64,000 nucleotides of DNA from Rhodeus uyekii (taxonomy: Eukaryota; Chordata; Actinopteri; Cypriniformes; Acheilognathidae), in NCBI GenBank assembly GCA_037043235.1, contig JAWRVZ010000079.1, positions 1,588,001 through 1,652,000 on the forward strand, in the 5' to 3' direction. The notes under the pieces were generated by a model. That model searched no databases. It saw only the letters and a program-made list of their open reading frames with translations, and was not told the DNA's origin. Of the stretch, positions 30,701 to 38,600 are shown piece by piece (position 1 is the first letter of the stretch; the number at the start of each line of letters is the position of its first letter). The position numbers and the translations under genes were made by a program.

Positions 30701-31610
30701 GTGCGCGCAGGAGGACTCCAGCAGGGCATCCTCAGCGTGGGCCAGACCCAGACAGACGACGCAGCACGCGTGAGTATCCGGCGGGTCAATGGGACCCGCG
30801 CAAACTTTACATTTAGATCCTGTTGATTCCATTTTTATCTATGTTCATAAGTCCGTGTGAAGGAAATAATCTGACGCAAGTGCCGCGCTTATGCTATTTA
30901 TACTGTCTGACAGCCAGAGCGCATCGCGCGACAATTGGCCAGTTGTCAACTGGCGTTATCCTATAAGGTTTCAGAAATTTACGTGAAGGGGAGGTTCCCA
31001 AATGCATTTTTTCCATGCACCGTCTCGTTCCCGCCCTCGAAAGGGAACTACTCCTGGAACCCAACTGCAAAACTCCACAGCAGAGAGAAACCGTGCATAC
31101 ATCCTAAATAATATTCCAAGCTTATGCAAATGAATGGATCCATCAGCATTCTCACCCATTTACATCATCCTCCAACCTCCAGCCACTAATGCCACAAATA
31201 CAAACAGCCTAACCTCGTGCTCTCCCTTCCCACACCGTCCTCTTTTGCCCCTCCCTCACCCGGTACAGGCTCCTCATTTAGCGCAGCTGTGTCCACCGTG
31301 GATGGGGGCGGGGCAATGTGCTCAGGAGGCGTGTCCTGAGCGGTATCCGTGAGCTCCGGGAGAAGATCTGATTGGAGGGTCGAGTCAGTTTGGGATTGCG
31401 AAGGCGGGGTCTGCTGTGAGAAGGGGCAAAATCACATTTTTTAAACATTCTTTTACCTTAACTTGTGAATGAAAGTACACCGGTGCCATTATGACAAGTG
31501 CTAAATGAAATGCATTTTAATTAAATGACAAAATAGCTATCAACAATTATGACTTCATGCAATCATTGTCTTACCTGAAAAAGGAAATTGCTCCAAGCTG
31601 CATCCATCAT
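18746..31610 (-). CDS. maz: Myc-associated zinc finger protein (MAZ), 493 residues, 7 coding exons
   Basis: Nuclear C2H2 zinc-finger factor that binds G-rich promoter elements. Coding exons (minus): 31575-31610, 31260-31413, 23395-23768, 22370-22725, 21212-21275, 20060-20231, 18746-19071; all phases agree. The first exon codes for MMDAAWSNFLFQ, close to the start of the paralogue VEZF1. Exon 2 has the MAZ-type STVDTAALN. Fingers in order: HICSICNKQF (exon 3); HACEACGKAF, YSCPICQQRF and YVCPHCAKGF (exon 4, the last spilling into exon 5 with RPDHLNSHVRQVHSTERPF); KCPTCESAF and PCHICGKLL (exon 6); HVCHLCNRSF, completed by exon 7 with FTTLTYLRVHAQKH. A last CQLCGVHCKTPTQLQGH matches the mammalian MAZ C-terminus and separates it from VEZF1. 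Exon 4 has an Asn-Pro repeat. Intron 2 (23769-31259) contains a DIRS element. The second ATG (31607) is an alternative start. Confidence 0.93.
19639..19979. repeat. CACTACCATTCAAAAGTTT-family repeat with both ends, in a maz intron
   Basis: The left end CCACTACCATTTAAAAGTTTG and right end CCAAACTTTTGACCAGCAGTG are inverse to each other. The interior contains ATTAGAATATTTTCTGAAGG and GATCATGTGACAC, shared with other copies. This is the clearest full-length example of the family here (about 340 bp). Confidence 0.65.
20500..20960. repeat. Degenerate member of the same repeat family
   Basis: Contains CACACGATCCTTCAGAAATCATTC and ends near TTTTGAACAGTAGTCAATA. Several indels are visible, and the left boundary is unclear. 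Confidence 0.45.
22585..22640 (+). repeat. GGGATT/GGGTTA hexamer tract inside maz exon 4
   Basis: The plus strand reads as tandem degenerate G3-4 hexamers (GGGGTTAGGGTTGGGATTGG at 22597-22616, continuing). On the minus coding strand it encodes six successive Asn-Pro pairs (about residues 222-233). The tract has four close G-runs, so it fits the usual G-quadruplex pattern. Confidence 0.8.
25518..25683 (+). repeat. Left inverted terminal repeat of the DIRS element
   Basis: Runs from GGCGGGAACGAGACGGTGCA to GCACTTGCGTCAGA, inverse to 30870-31033 and nearly identical to it. The palindrome CCAGTTGACAACTGG and a TATAAATAG motif lie inside. Outside it is a unique 39-bp extension (25479-25517) absent from the other end, whose copy reappears inverted at 25752-25790. 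Confidence 0.9.
25734..25845. repeat. Internal complementary region (ICR) of the DIRS element
   Basis: Bases 25734-25790 are the exact reverse complement of the left end (25479-25535). Bases 25791-25845 are the exact reverse complement of the right outer end (30994-31048). The halves meet at GTT (25791-25793). This is the defining architecture of DIRS-1-type elements, where the ICR templates completion of both ends and formation of a circle. Confidence 0.92.
26222..29323 (-). CDS. DIRS ORF3: tyrosine recombinase (domain in the C-terminal third)
   Basis: Recombinase of the lambda-integrase fold that inserts circular DIRS DNA. The frame is open for 1033 codons, but only about the last 340 (26222-27250) resemble a recombinase. 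An N-terminal SAM-like part has PSTRRLYSLKWGVFVKWCNE. The catalytic domain has Arg in SAKRIGDLHAF (residue 849), HSTR (981-984), GW (1006-1007) and the nucleophile Tyr in ARFYKLD (1017), so all key residues are present. Upstream of about 27250 it overlaps ORF2 in a different frame and is arginine/serine-rich without a recognised fold. The true start is unknown: translation could begin at an internal ATG, by reinitiation, or from a spliced RNA. Confidence 0.85.
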   Translation of the reverse strand: MQCVCVKPCLCGCNNKNKCLFTKRVVSSSFCQCYVACPASERRGATVCTCSLNSSRHFPAAPDTRRAACSLPSASSFPGSLEGHSRHLRLVAGNNSARLFSSVQTQTAPFHWCGPVSGAPSKRTCSETGGSQSARERSDRARPSERARERILQPLFRGAQERWRAPSDSGSETHQPRAPQTRVQNDDAEADTGTGTFRGLASVRRSERCVFSYSDCATPQAFPEIRVRGLSIPVCRAPVRAGIGTAHVLKMCGCSTFPPQSERSAHSKLSGRLADSSSYKGGANQAYRHAASSSGVTGPASEHAEEHAHPESVFNISRCVLRLSGDASPPRPGTHRDHLFGSAWLQTGPVCSPEGFPEASRSYGVSVFRVPPGSAANAATAVVAEDPCPVESVDSGAHAHHGLPQLHQRSGTMVQSGHVQPGGSPWAGDDTHRSDDRRVELRLGCNMRGRSDFRSMVGVTERVAYQPPGAESGMFGPEGFPAANRTAACVDSHRQHVRGFIHKSPRRRALQGPVRAGNEPPAVGRSTSPLHQSFAHPGCTKPRSGHAFEERDSSRRVEASLKGGANDLGSLLEGRSGSVCDERERALPAVFLPVARPSSGGRSDIALAESQVVRVSSGKNSAFSPMQNKGGKSIGDPSRPELAESAVVPGPTRVAGSPPVADSRQQESTVSSERRDMASQPRAVEPARVAASGALEELALPSSVLETLAESRAPSTRRLYSLKWGVFVKWCNEHNIDPVSCPVSDVLQFLQLRLDDGSVPSTLKVYVAAVASFRSPDDGQSIGRHPLMVRFLRGARRLHPPRPPSVPPWDLALVLRALSLPPFEPLESVAIKEISQKTALLLALASAKRIGDLHAFSVSDDCIRFGPGDCSVTLRPRPGFVPKSLSTPFKAQVVSLLALSSEPSTSQDIGAQRAICPVRALRIYLDRSAAFRQSDQLFVCYGGATRGNAVSKQRLSHWIVDAIALAYANQGQECPLNIRAHSTRAIASSWAWSRGTSIQDICFAAGWSSQNTFARFYKLDVPSLASQVLSVSN
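27238..29523 (-). CDS. DIRS ORF2: reverse transcriptase / RNase H
   Basis: A 761-residue polyprotein with ATG at 29521-29523, overlapping the ORF1 end by 107 bp in another frame. Reverse transcriptase motifs in order: PKRDGGLRPILDLRPIN (226-242), SVDLKDAYFHI (270-280, catalytic Asp272), LPFGLALAPRTFSK (304-317) and YLDD (336-339). RNase H follows with Asp504 in TTDASSSGWG, Glu536 in NRLELKA and Asp561 in RTDNMSV. The C-terminal 130 residues, including ILVAPNWPNQPWF, correspond to the extra domain of DIRS elements often described as methyltransferase-like; I cannot confirm an activity. All catalytic acidic residues are kept, so the enzyme could be functional. Confidence 0.93.
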   Translation of the reverse strand: MSDASNGRGPGRGVTRPGGAPVVTAHSLPQASHLPDGPVKRKRELAGGPPPKHHVVRYVPSVRMGDDCNVCVLNPVCADAIIKTNACSQKELFLPHSVSVMSLALPQSGAEPQYALAPSIVADISPPLPILVEQRAAYPPLRHFLEAWRAIPGISGWLLGIIQHGYSLQFRRRPPRFTGVVPSLALPQSAPVLRQEVHSLLAKGAIERVPPSELESGFYSRYFVVPKRDGGLRPILDLRPINRALHKRAFKMTTLKQILAQVRSGDWLASVDLKDAYFHIQIAPRHRRFLRFAFEGSAYQYAVLPFGLALAPRTFSKCVDAALSPLRASGVRILNYLDDWLILAHTREVLIRHTDMLLHHLESLGLRVNMQKSMLTPSQYLTYLGVCFDSVAMRARLAPERIETISSALRGFRQDRSVPLRVFQRLLGLMASASSVCHLGLLRMRPLQLWLKTRVPWRAWTAGRMRITVSRSCISALEPWSNQDMFSQGVPLGLVTTRTVVTTDASSSGWGATCEGVPTSGLWSESQSEWHINRLELKAVCLALRAFLPQIEQQHVLIRTDNMSVVSYINRQGGVRSRALFGLATSLLLWADQHLLSIRASHIPGVLNRGADMLSRNGIPHGEWRLHSKVVQMIWDRFWRAEVDLFATSENAHCPLFFSLSHAPLAGDALTSRWPRARLYAFPPVKILPLVLCKIREERASVILVAPNWPNQPWFPDLRELLAAPPWRIPVSKNLLSQASGEIWHPSPELWSLHAWPLQGP
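29417..30832 (-). CDS. DIRS ORF1: Gag-like protein
   Basis: The 471-residue open frame begins at ATG 30830-30832, about 60 nt downstream of a TATAAATAG motif in the right inverted repeat. The N-terminus has a Cys/His cluster (CKVC, HACCVVC, CAHC within the first 50 residues) that looks like a zinc-binding module. An acidic stretch follows, then a helical middle region (about 230-400) and an Arg/Pro/Gln-rich basic tail. No enzyme motif is present. Position and composition fit the nucleocapsid/Gag role of ORF1 in DIRS elements, which is inferred rather than shown by a known domain. Confidence 0.8.
   Translation of the reverse strand: MESTGSKCKVCAGPIDPPDTHACCVVCLGLAHAEDALLESSCAHCGDLPGRALRSRRDIARSIAGKGSFAAVEPLAGPPTHSRGDGDDAACRPLPSPQSPVRFADFLPVEDDRDVDSVSLAASDRDWAASECLDTEGPLDLQEELVRVLERAVKELDLDWSAPQEPARSKLDSWFLQSSRQQAGARRGSPFFPEVHEHVVRSWSAPQSARAHSSPRAMFSHVDGAEARGYVRVPPVEEAMAAHLCPSSTMLSGGLGLPSKPCRFTAHQAEKAYTSAGEAASALHSMAVLQVFQAKLLQLLDAGSMDAEDVRDLRAATDFALMATKRSAQAIGRSMGFLVVLLRHLWLTLADLRDSDRKMLLNAPIAAAGLFGGAVESVMEKFSEAQKRAKAMSHVMPRRAYQQPSRARSASAPRLPHRPVTQQSAAAVPAASRPEPDVRRKQWPGPGKRRHAPRGGPRRDGAQPPAGKPSS
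30870..31033 (-). repeat. Right (5') inverted terminal repeat of the DIRS element
   Basis: The inverse of 25518-25683. In element orientation this is the 5' end and includes the presumed promoter. Confidence 0.9.
30894..30902 (-). promoter_or_regulatory. TATA-like box of the DIRS element
   Basis: The minus strand reads TATAAATAG about 60 nt upstream of the ORF1 ATG, a suitable place for a 5' promoter. The inverted left repeat carries the same motif facing the other way (near 25651), so outward-pointing transcription toward the downstream maz exons is possible in principle. Confidence 0.45.
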
Positions 31611-32640
31611 GACGTGGGTAACAGGACAGATGCTGTTTAAAAATGAACTAGTCGATTTCTACCCCCCAGTGAACGACTTCTTCCACTATTTTACATGTAT
31701 ATATGCTTTGTATCGAAAATGCAAAGCTAGTTTATGCAAAAAGACATGTTATTGACATTTAAAAAGTGAATGAACGCATATTATTCTGACACTCATAAAT
31801 GAATAATTTTAGCAAAATATTAAAAACATTTAGAAATGACAGCTGTCAGTCGCAGTCCCCGTTTTTAACACCTCATCCTCACATAGCAGTGGCCCACCGT
31901 GCTTAAAATATAATATGAAATTAATTTCTGCATTTTATGTTTTCTTGTTAATTAAACCGCTGTGCAAGAATTCATGCAAAAATAACAGGATTAAAATGGC
32001 AGTTTAATGTTTCATGTGCTCTCAGCGGTAGCATGGCGCTGGTAAAAATATTTCCATCATTTTTTTATTATAAGATTCTCCATCCAGGCCCCGAGCGGCA
32101 TCAGCGCGAAGCCTCGGCGTTGCGTTAAATCTCATTCGTGTCTGGCGAGCGCTTCACCGGTTGTCGTCCATGGCTCCGCCTCGGCATTTCAATCGAGAGG
32201 ATGACATTTTTTCCTTTTTTTTCCTGCAATACTCTCACCCTCCCACCCTCGCTCTTTCTTCCTTTTCTTTTTTTATCCCGTCTTCTCTGCCCCGCTATCT
32301 CTCCCCCACCGCCGTGTCCCCCTTGTTTTAAAGGGATAGTATATTTTGAGTGAACACCCCCTCTGTGTCTTCGTCCCCTCCTCCACGCGATGCTCTCGAG
32401 CGCGGTGTCGTCCTCTCGCGCCCCTCCGGCGTTCCAGTTCGGCCGACGTAAATTACACCATAAACATCGAGATCAGTTAAAAGAAACCATCAGCGCATCC
32501 TTTCTCTAAAACCAAAGTCCACAACACAAAGATTATCGGTGCTAGAACAACTGGGTGTTCGTTTGGGGGGGAAACATGTCGCAGGTCCTTAAAGGTAAAG
32601 ACGCACGCAGACGCAGCTGCGGTAAATAATAACCGGCTCT
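31611..32640 (-). promoter_or_regulatory. maz: CpG-rich 5' region of maz
   Basis: Sequence upstream of the maz ATG becomes CpG-rich between about 32050 and 32640 (for example CGCGCCCCTCCGGCG and CGAGCGCGGTGTCG), with pyrimidine-rich CT tracts between. This is the likely promoter and 5' UTR. An Angel-like fragment (TTTAAAGGGATAGT at 32327-32340) interrupts it. Confidence 0.5.
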
Positions 32641-33741
32641 AGATCACTGCCGATAATAATTGTACGCGCCCAACGGGATTAAACATATAAAACTCAATCC
32701 CAACCAAACTATTTTGTGATTCACAAAGCGATATTTTCCTCACAGAACGTGTTTTTGGACGGACAAATAACGTTTATTTTAGGTTGTGCTTGATGGTCCC
32801 TTAACTTCTCCACAACACACCAGCAGCATAAGGCTGTTTTACTTTCATACATTGTTGTGGCCTTGAAAATAAACCAAACATCACACATAGTATGGAGGAA
32901 TATAATAATTAAATGTTGTTGAAGCACATTAAAAGGAAACCGTGCAGTAACAACAGTCAGGATAACTTTATTGTCAAACCACCTGTTACAGTACAAAACG
33001 ACTTTCCTCCACAATCAAATAACTCTCATAATTCAGATAAGTTATAACAACGCCTCTAAAATAGTATGTCTACTCCTCTGTCACAACCCAATAATACATT
33101 CAGAAGGCTACGGGCAAAAATGATGCCAGAATTACTTGTATATTATAATGGCTTCACAATCTTCAAACTAATATTCAAACAGATAAACGGTCTTTGATAG
33201 ACCTGCAACGAAAACATACGAGTCTAATAAAAAATTAAATTCAGGCTCATATACTGACAATTCAGTTCAATAATAATTCAATCATCACACAACTAGTGCT
33301 AAAACAAACACCAAATACAGCAACACTCAAGTGGCTTTCAGTTGAAGTGTGGAATGTGCGATTGGAAATGTTGCTTTTAAACAGAAGCTATTCTAAATCC
33401 CATTAAAATTATACATGATTACTCAACAAATAAAACAACCATACAAATAATAATATGATGATGACACCTCAAAGATTACTTAAATATGATACACTCATAG
33501 TGCAACTAGTTCCATTAACAGTAATGGGAAACAATATTACAACTACAGGAATATGTATAAAACTCATACGGTATTTCCCCTGATATCATCCCACTGATAA
33601 TCTATATTCAAATAAATATAAATGCTCAGCTTTGCAAGGTCCTCATCTATATTGGCCGATGTTCTCATAATGCATCTCTGTTCACCATCTTCGCTCTGCC
33701 CTCGTCTCTCTGTTTTCTTGGTTTCTGTATACTCTCATCTC
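32641..33741 (-). other. cdipt: Probable cdipt 3' UTR and short intergenic gap
   Basis: There is no coding frame of note. A minus-strand AATAAA lies near 32963-32970 (plus-strand TTTATT in AACTTTATTGTC), a possible cdipt poly(A) signal about 780 nt after the stop codon. The AT-rich DNA beyond it to the maz promoter has no recognised feature. Confidence 0.4.
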
Positions 33742-35621
33742 TCATTGCGTTTTGCTGCGCTCTCTCTCACGGTCGGCCACATCGATAGCAGCCATGTTGC
33801 GGGAGGCGGTGATGAGGTGGAGGAGACTTATGCCAGACTTCAGGAGACAGACCACGCCGCAAACTCCCAGAAGCCATTGCAGCCACACTGGAGAGAAAGA
33901 GAGAGAAGTCATTAAAAACATATGATGCATTTTAGTAAATTAGCATCCATGTCTTTTAACGTTGTTGTAGTGTGAACATATGAATTCAACACCACTTTAA
34001 TTAAAACTCACAAAAGGAAAGAGGTACAATAGGGAAATTATAAAGCAAGATAGTCAGAAAGAGCCTGCTGATGCTCACCCTGGGGTTCCTCGATGTAGTA
34101 CATTATGTAAAGCAGACAGAAGAACAGTTCATTCCCCATACACATGAAAAACAGCACCGACTGTGGAAAAACACTGATGTCACTTAAAGAATGACCTATT
34201 AAGCTTTGATGGGAATTCCTGACTGTGTGAATGAATGTGCGTGAGTGAGTGAGCATGTTACCCTGGATGTGTAGTAGAGTCGTAAGATGGGGTTGCCAGA
34301 GAGGTCAATGGTCTTGTGACTGGTGGCTCCCTTCATCGTGGAACTGGAAAACACACAGCCATATTATTAACACGATTTATATAAAGTACTTACATTAAAA
34401 TCAAAATTCAATATATTCATAGAACATGTAATAAAATTGGATTCTAGAGGTCTGTGGCGATTCATGAAGGTTTTTCAAATTTCAAACTATTATATATATA
34501 TATATATATATATAATACAGTGGTACCTCGAGATACGAAAGGCTCAACTTACGAAAAATCAAAGTTACGAAAGCAAAGACAAAACATTTTACTGCTCTAC
34601 ATACGAAAAGTTTTCAAGATACGAAAGGTTTCTGAAAGTCCGAGACTCGTCCCATAACAATTTTGAAACTCGCGCCGCACGCCGCCATCTTAGTTATAGT
34701 AGACTCGCCATCATCCTCCTGCTCTCCCATTGGTTCCTGATGCTAGCCAAGCCATGAGATCCTTCTCTCTAATTGGACAGCATCCCTCCCATCATGCATC
34801 TTCTATACGTACTGTCAGGGTAGGAGAGAGCGAGGACTCAATTGCAGGGAGGACAGGGTTTTATTCAAAAAATAAAACTCACGGACATAAACACACGGAC
34901 GATAGCAGGCGCGGCTCGCGCAAGGCTTGAAACCGCGCCCACTCACATGACATAGAGCTCGCAAGAACGAGTGTAAACACCTGTTCTCATGAGCTCACGA
35001 CAAGGACGAACACACGAGTTATGAATGCCCGAATCCCGATCCAAAACAGAAACTGAAACTAGACAAGACCAGTCTCAGGATCAGACATCATAACCCGCAC
35101 ATGAGACATTACACAGACAAGCGCGCGCGCGGCTCGAATCCTCGAAGCCGTGCGCACACACACATCAAACACGAGACATTACAGTAGTGTCAGAGCTCTG
35201 CCACAAAACCAAGAAATGACTAGACCGAATGTGGCAGAACCCTGACACGTACGTGCTGGCGTGCTTTAGCTCAGCCACTCCGCACCCGAAACTTTAATTT
35301 TTTTTTAATGTGTTTTCGTAAAGTTAAGTATACGTACGTTATCTGCCGTTTGTCCTCCTCCTCCTCTGCCACCACTTTCGGAGATAGCATCACTCGAAAG
35401 GTAAGCTGACATTTTACGTTATTTCATTGTTTATAGGTCAATTTAGCTTTATTATGAAATTTAATGGGGTGTTTTTGGAGGGCTTGGAAAGGATTAGCCA
35501 TTTTACATGTAAAATGTGTTCCAAGATACGAAAAACTCATTATACGAAGGCCGCCTCGGAACGGATTAATTTCGTATCTCGAGGTACCACTGTAGTTATA
35601 TATAAATATCTGTTAATACTG

Positions 35622-35681
<60 letters not shown>

Positions 35682-38600
35682 TGGAGTTCGGTTATGTCGA
35701 CGGCCTCGGGGGTTGCAAAAAAGCATCAAGATAACCCCTAACATATTACAGATTTTCTCACATATAATCTGCACTCATATAGCCCGCGCGTTTTGTGTAA
35801 AAAATCGTTGGCACAACCTGCACCTTTATATAACCCGCACCCATAGATTGATGAACTTTTTTGTGTCAGATCACATTTCGAATTTCAAATGTTGCTCGCA
35901 TGTTGTCAATTATCCATAACTGTTCAGGCTCGGTACACAGTGTTTGTGAGCGAAATTCAAACAATAAGAAAACAAACACACATCAGAATCAGAAGAAAAA
36001 GAAAAAAGCAGTCTCTCCCGCTGCGCTGTTTAGCAGCACGTCCCTTAAGAAGCGTGTTGTTTTTGGTGTCTTTTTACACAACAGTGTTGTGCATTTGTTT
36101 GATTTGTCTGAAGCAATCGGTATTCATCTAAAAAAAAAAAACATACATACACTATACTGTGTGTATGTTTGCTAACAAAAAAAGGCATTTGCAAAACCAC
36201 CACAATAAAAAAAAAAACACCTTCGATTCTTGATACAAACCTTTAATTATATTCTCCAACAACGCAAATACAATGATTGCTCACAAAATCAAAAACCAAA
36301 TGTGCAGGATGCTACAGCGTGTTATCCCTCAGACAAGATCAACGACAGGGAGTGAACCGTCATTGGAGTGAGCGGACCGCGATCCACGTGCAACGCAAAC
36401 TCAGCGCATGCGCAGTGAACTAGGTATGCAAATTAGTCACAAAATAACCATGTGAAGTAGCGAATTTGTCCCTCTTTCGTGCTCGAGATATTAGATTTCG
36501 GCAACATAGGAAAAAAAAAAAAAAAATCGACATAACCCACAAGAAAAAGCTTAGACAAATAGAGAGTTTGGCGGTTCCACTTCAAAAACGTCGACATAAT
36601 AGTATTGGCGAGTTAACCGTGAGTCGAGATAAGTGGATTCCACTGTAGTTTTATTTATTTATATTATATATATATATATAAAAACCATCTACATTCATAT
36701 TCTAATATTTTGAAATGCATTGAATAATCTATTGTTGGTAGTTACCGATTTTGATAACTAAACGAAATTCATTCTTTTGATTAACAATTAAAAGGTCAAA
36801 AAAGGAAATACATGGATGAATTATTCACATTAAGATCATTAAAACACATTTACAAAATACAGAATGGTTTCCATTTCATGCTGACTTTAACGATTTATGG
36901 AAGTATATTTACTATAAAATGCAAAAATAAAACAGAAGGGGTCTTGTGTACTTTTTTCCCCTCTAGGGGTCAGTGGACTTTTTTGTTGTAATATCTGACT
37001 AATTGAATGTACACTAAACAATATTTTGAAATGCATTTTGTAATCTAACAATTTGCTTATTTCAATGAAGACTAATGTAAATGATTACAATGTAAATCAA
37101 ACTTTTTAATACTAACCAAATCTAGCTCAACATCTTTTTTAAACAACAAAACTGCAATTTGTCAGTAGAATTACTGTATATTAGTAATGGGGGCATATTT
37201 CATTTGGCAATTTCAGTGAAGCAGACAGCAAATTAGCAATTAGACGTGTAGTTTGCATCAGAGAACTATGTGCGGAGGTTGCAGTCCCATGTTGCACAAG
37301 CAAATAGTGCCAGTCTAGACAAAATGACTATTTAGCTTATGCCAGATTTGCCTCCGATTAATGTTGTGCACCAGTTTGGGGTGAGATAATCTATAAACAT
37401 AGAGAGAGGTCTTGAATCAACTGCTTTATGCATATACATATCAGGTAGAGCTTATAAGCTACTTACACAATTTGCAGGAGGGACAACCAAGCTTAAACAC
37501 GGGAGCTAATCTCCTAAATTATTGTTCTGTCTGTGTACAGAACAAAACTCACTCCCAAAATAGCAATGATTGACACATTGGTAACCATAGCAACTTTCTG
37601 GTCTTCGAGGCATTTGGTATCTACTATTTTTAACCATAGTAATCCTACAGCAATCGAAGGCTCAATTCAGCAAATTTAACCAAACTACCATCGACAGATG
37701 TATTGTGTTATGTTTGAATTTCAATATAGATTTAATATATGATTCAATATTGGGTTATTATTGGGTTATGACTGAAAGGATGCTTCAAAGAGCGTCCTCT
37801 TGAAGTGTTGCCATGTTCACTTATTTTAAGCATTTTTGGGCTAGTTGTTTGGGCCTGGGTCATTAAGCAATCCAGTTAATTATGGAGTTAAAGTTACAGT
37901 ATGCAAGTTTCACCACTATAGATCGGTTATACAAAACATTAATAAAGACGTCGCTTGACAGCGTGAATGATCGTGGAATCTTGGGAGTTGTCGCCTTTAC
38001 CTCCACAGATGATAGAAAGCAATCAGTCTCTCTTTTTGTGTTGTTGTTTATTTTACTTTTCTTTCTTTCTTCACTGAACTTGAACTGTGTTACAGTTACG
38101 TTTGAGCTCTTAAATTCAAATCATTTTATTTCCAAGAGATAGTACAAACATGTTACTCTTGGAAAATCACGAAAACAAGCTATGTAACGATTTGTTTCTG
38201 TCGATAAAGGCATCCAAACAGTTTCTCACCTGTCTAATAAAACGCATAATATATTTAAGTGTGTATGGTGTTTTCATTGTTCAAGCACACAAGTATAATA
38301 TTGTTCCAGTGTTTTGGGGATATTTTAATCCAAAAATCATGACATATTGTACCTTTAATAAAGGGGGTAACTACAGATGGCAATATTTTGATCTTATTTC
38401 CAAAATAAAGCATTTAAAGCACAATTTAGGTTTACAATCGGCTTGTTCTTTAATATGAAGGAGTCAAGGCTCATACCTTTATCCTTGTGATTTTCTTGCA
38501 TCAAAAGAAACCCACAGGGATGCAATTAAATCAGGAGTAAAGAGGTTTGACTCATTCTTATTGAAGAAGCCCATCATAAACCTCTTTCCCTGTGGTTTTC

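Larger units (their letters stand above)
25479..31045 (-). mobile_element. DIRS-1-like tyrosine-recombinase retrotransposon, apparently intact
   Basis: The 5.6-kb GC-rich element lies in maz intron 2 in the same orientation as the gene. It has inverted terminal repeats (25518-25683 and 30870-31033), an internal complementary region near the 3' terminus (25734-25845), and three overlapping open frames in the order Gag-like, RT/RNase H, tyrosine recombinase. There are no LTRs, DDE integrase or target-site duplication. The trinucleotide AAC borders both outer ends (25476-25478 and 31046-31048), and GTT joins the two halves of the internal complementary region, as expected for recombinase-mediated insertion of a circular intermediate. 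No stop or frameshift breaks the main domains, suggesting recent insertion. Confidence 0.93.

Noticed and set aside
26381..30826. Many plus-strand open frames of 67-148 codons inside the DIRS element
   Set aside because: They mirror the GC-rich minus-strand genes, have no recognisable domains, and are expected from codon composition.
25479..31045. Classification of the large intronic element as an LTR retrotransposon
   Set aside because: Ends are inverted rather than direct, an ICR is present, and the integrating enzyme is a tyrosine recombinase instead of a DDE integrase.
36466..36648. 60-codon frame at the right end of a DNA transposon
   Set aside because: Poly-Lys from an A-run and overlap with the terminal inverted repeat; no transposase motif.
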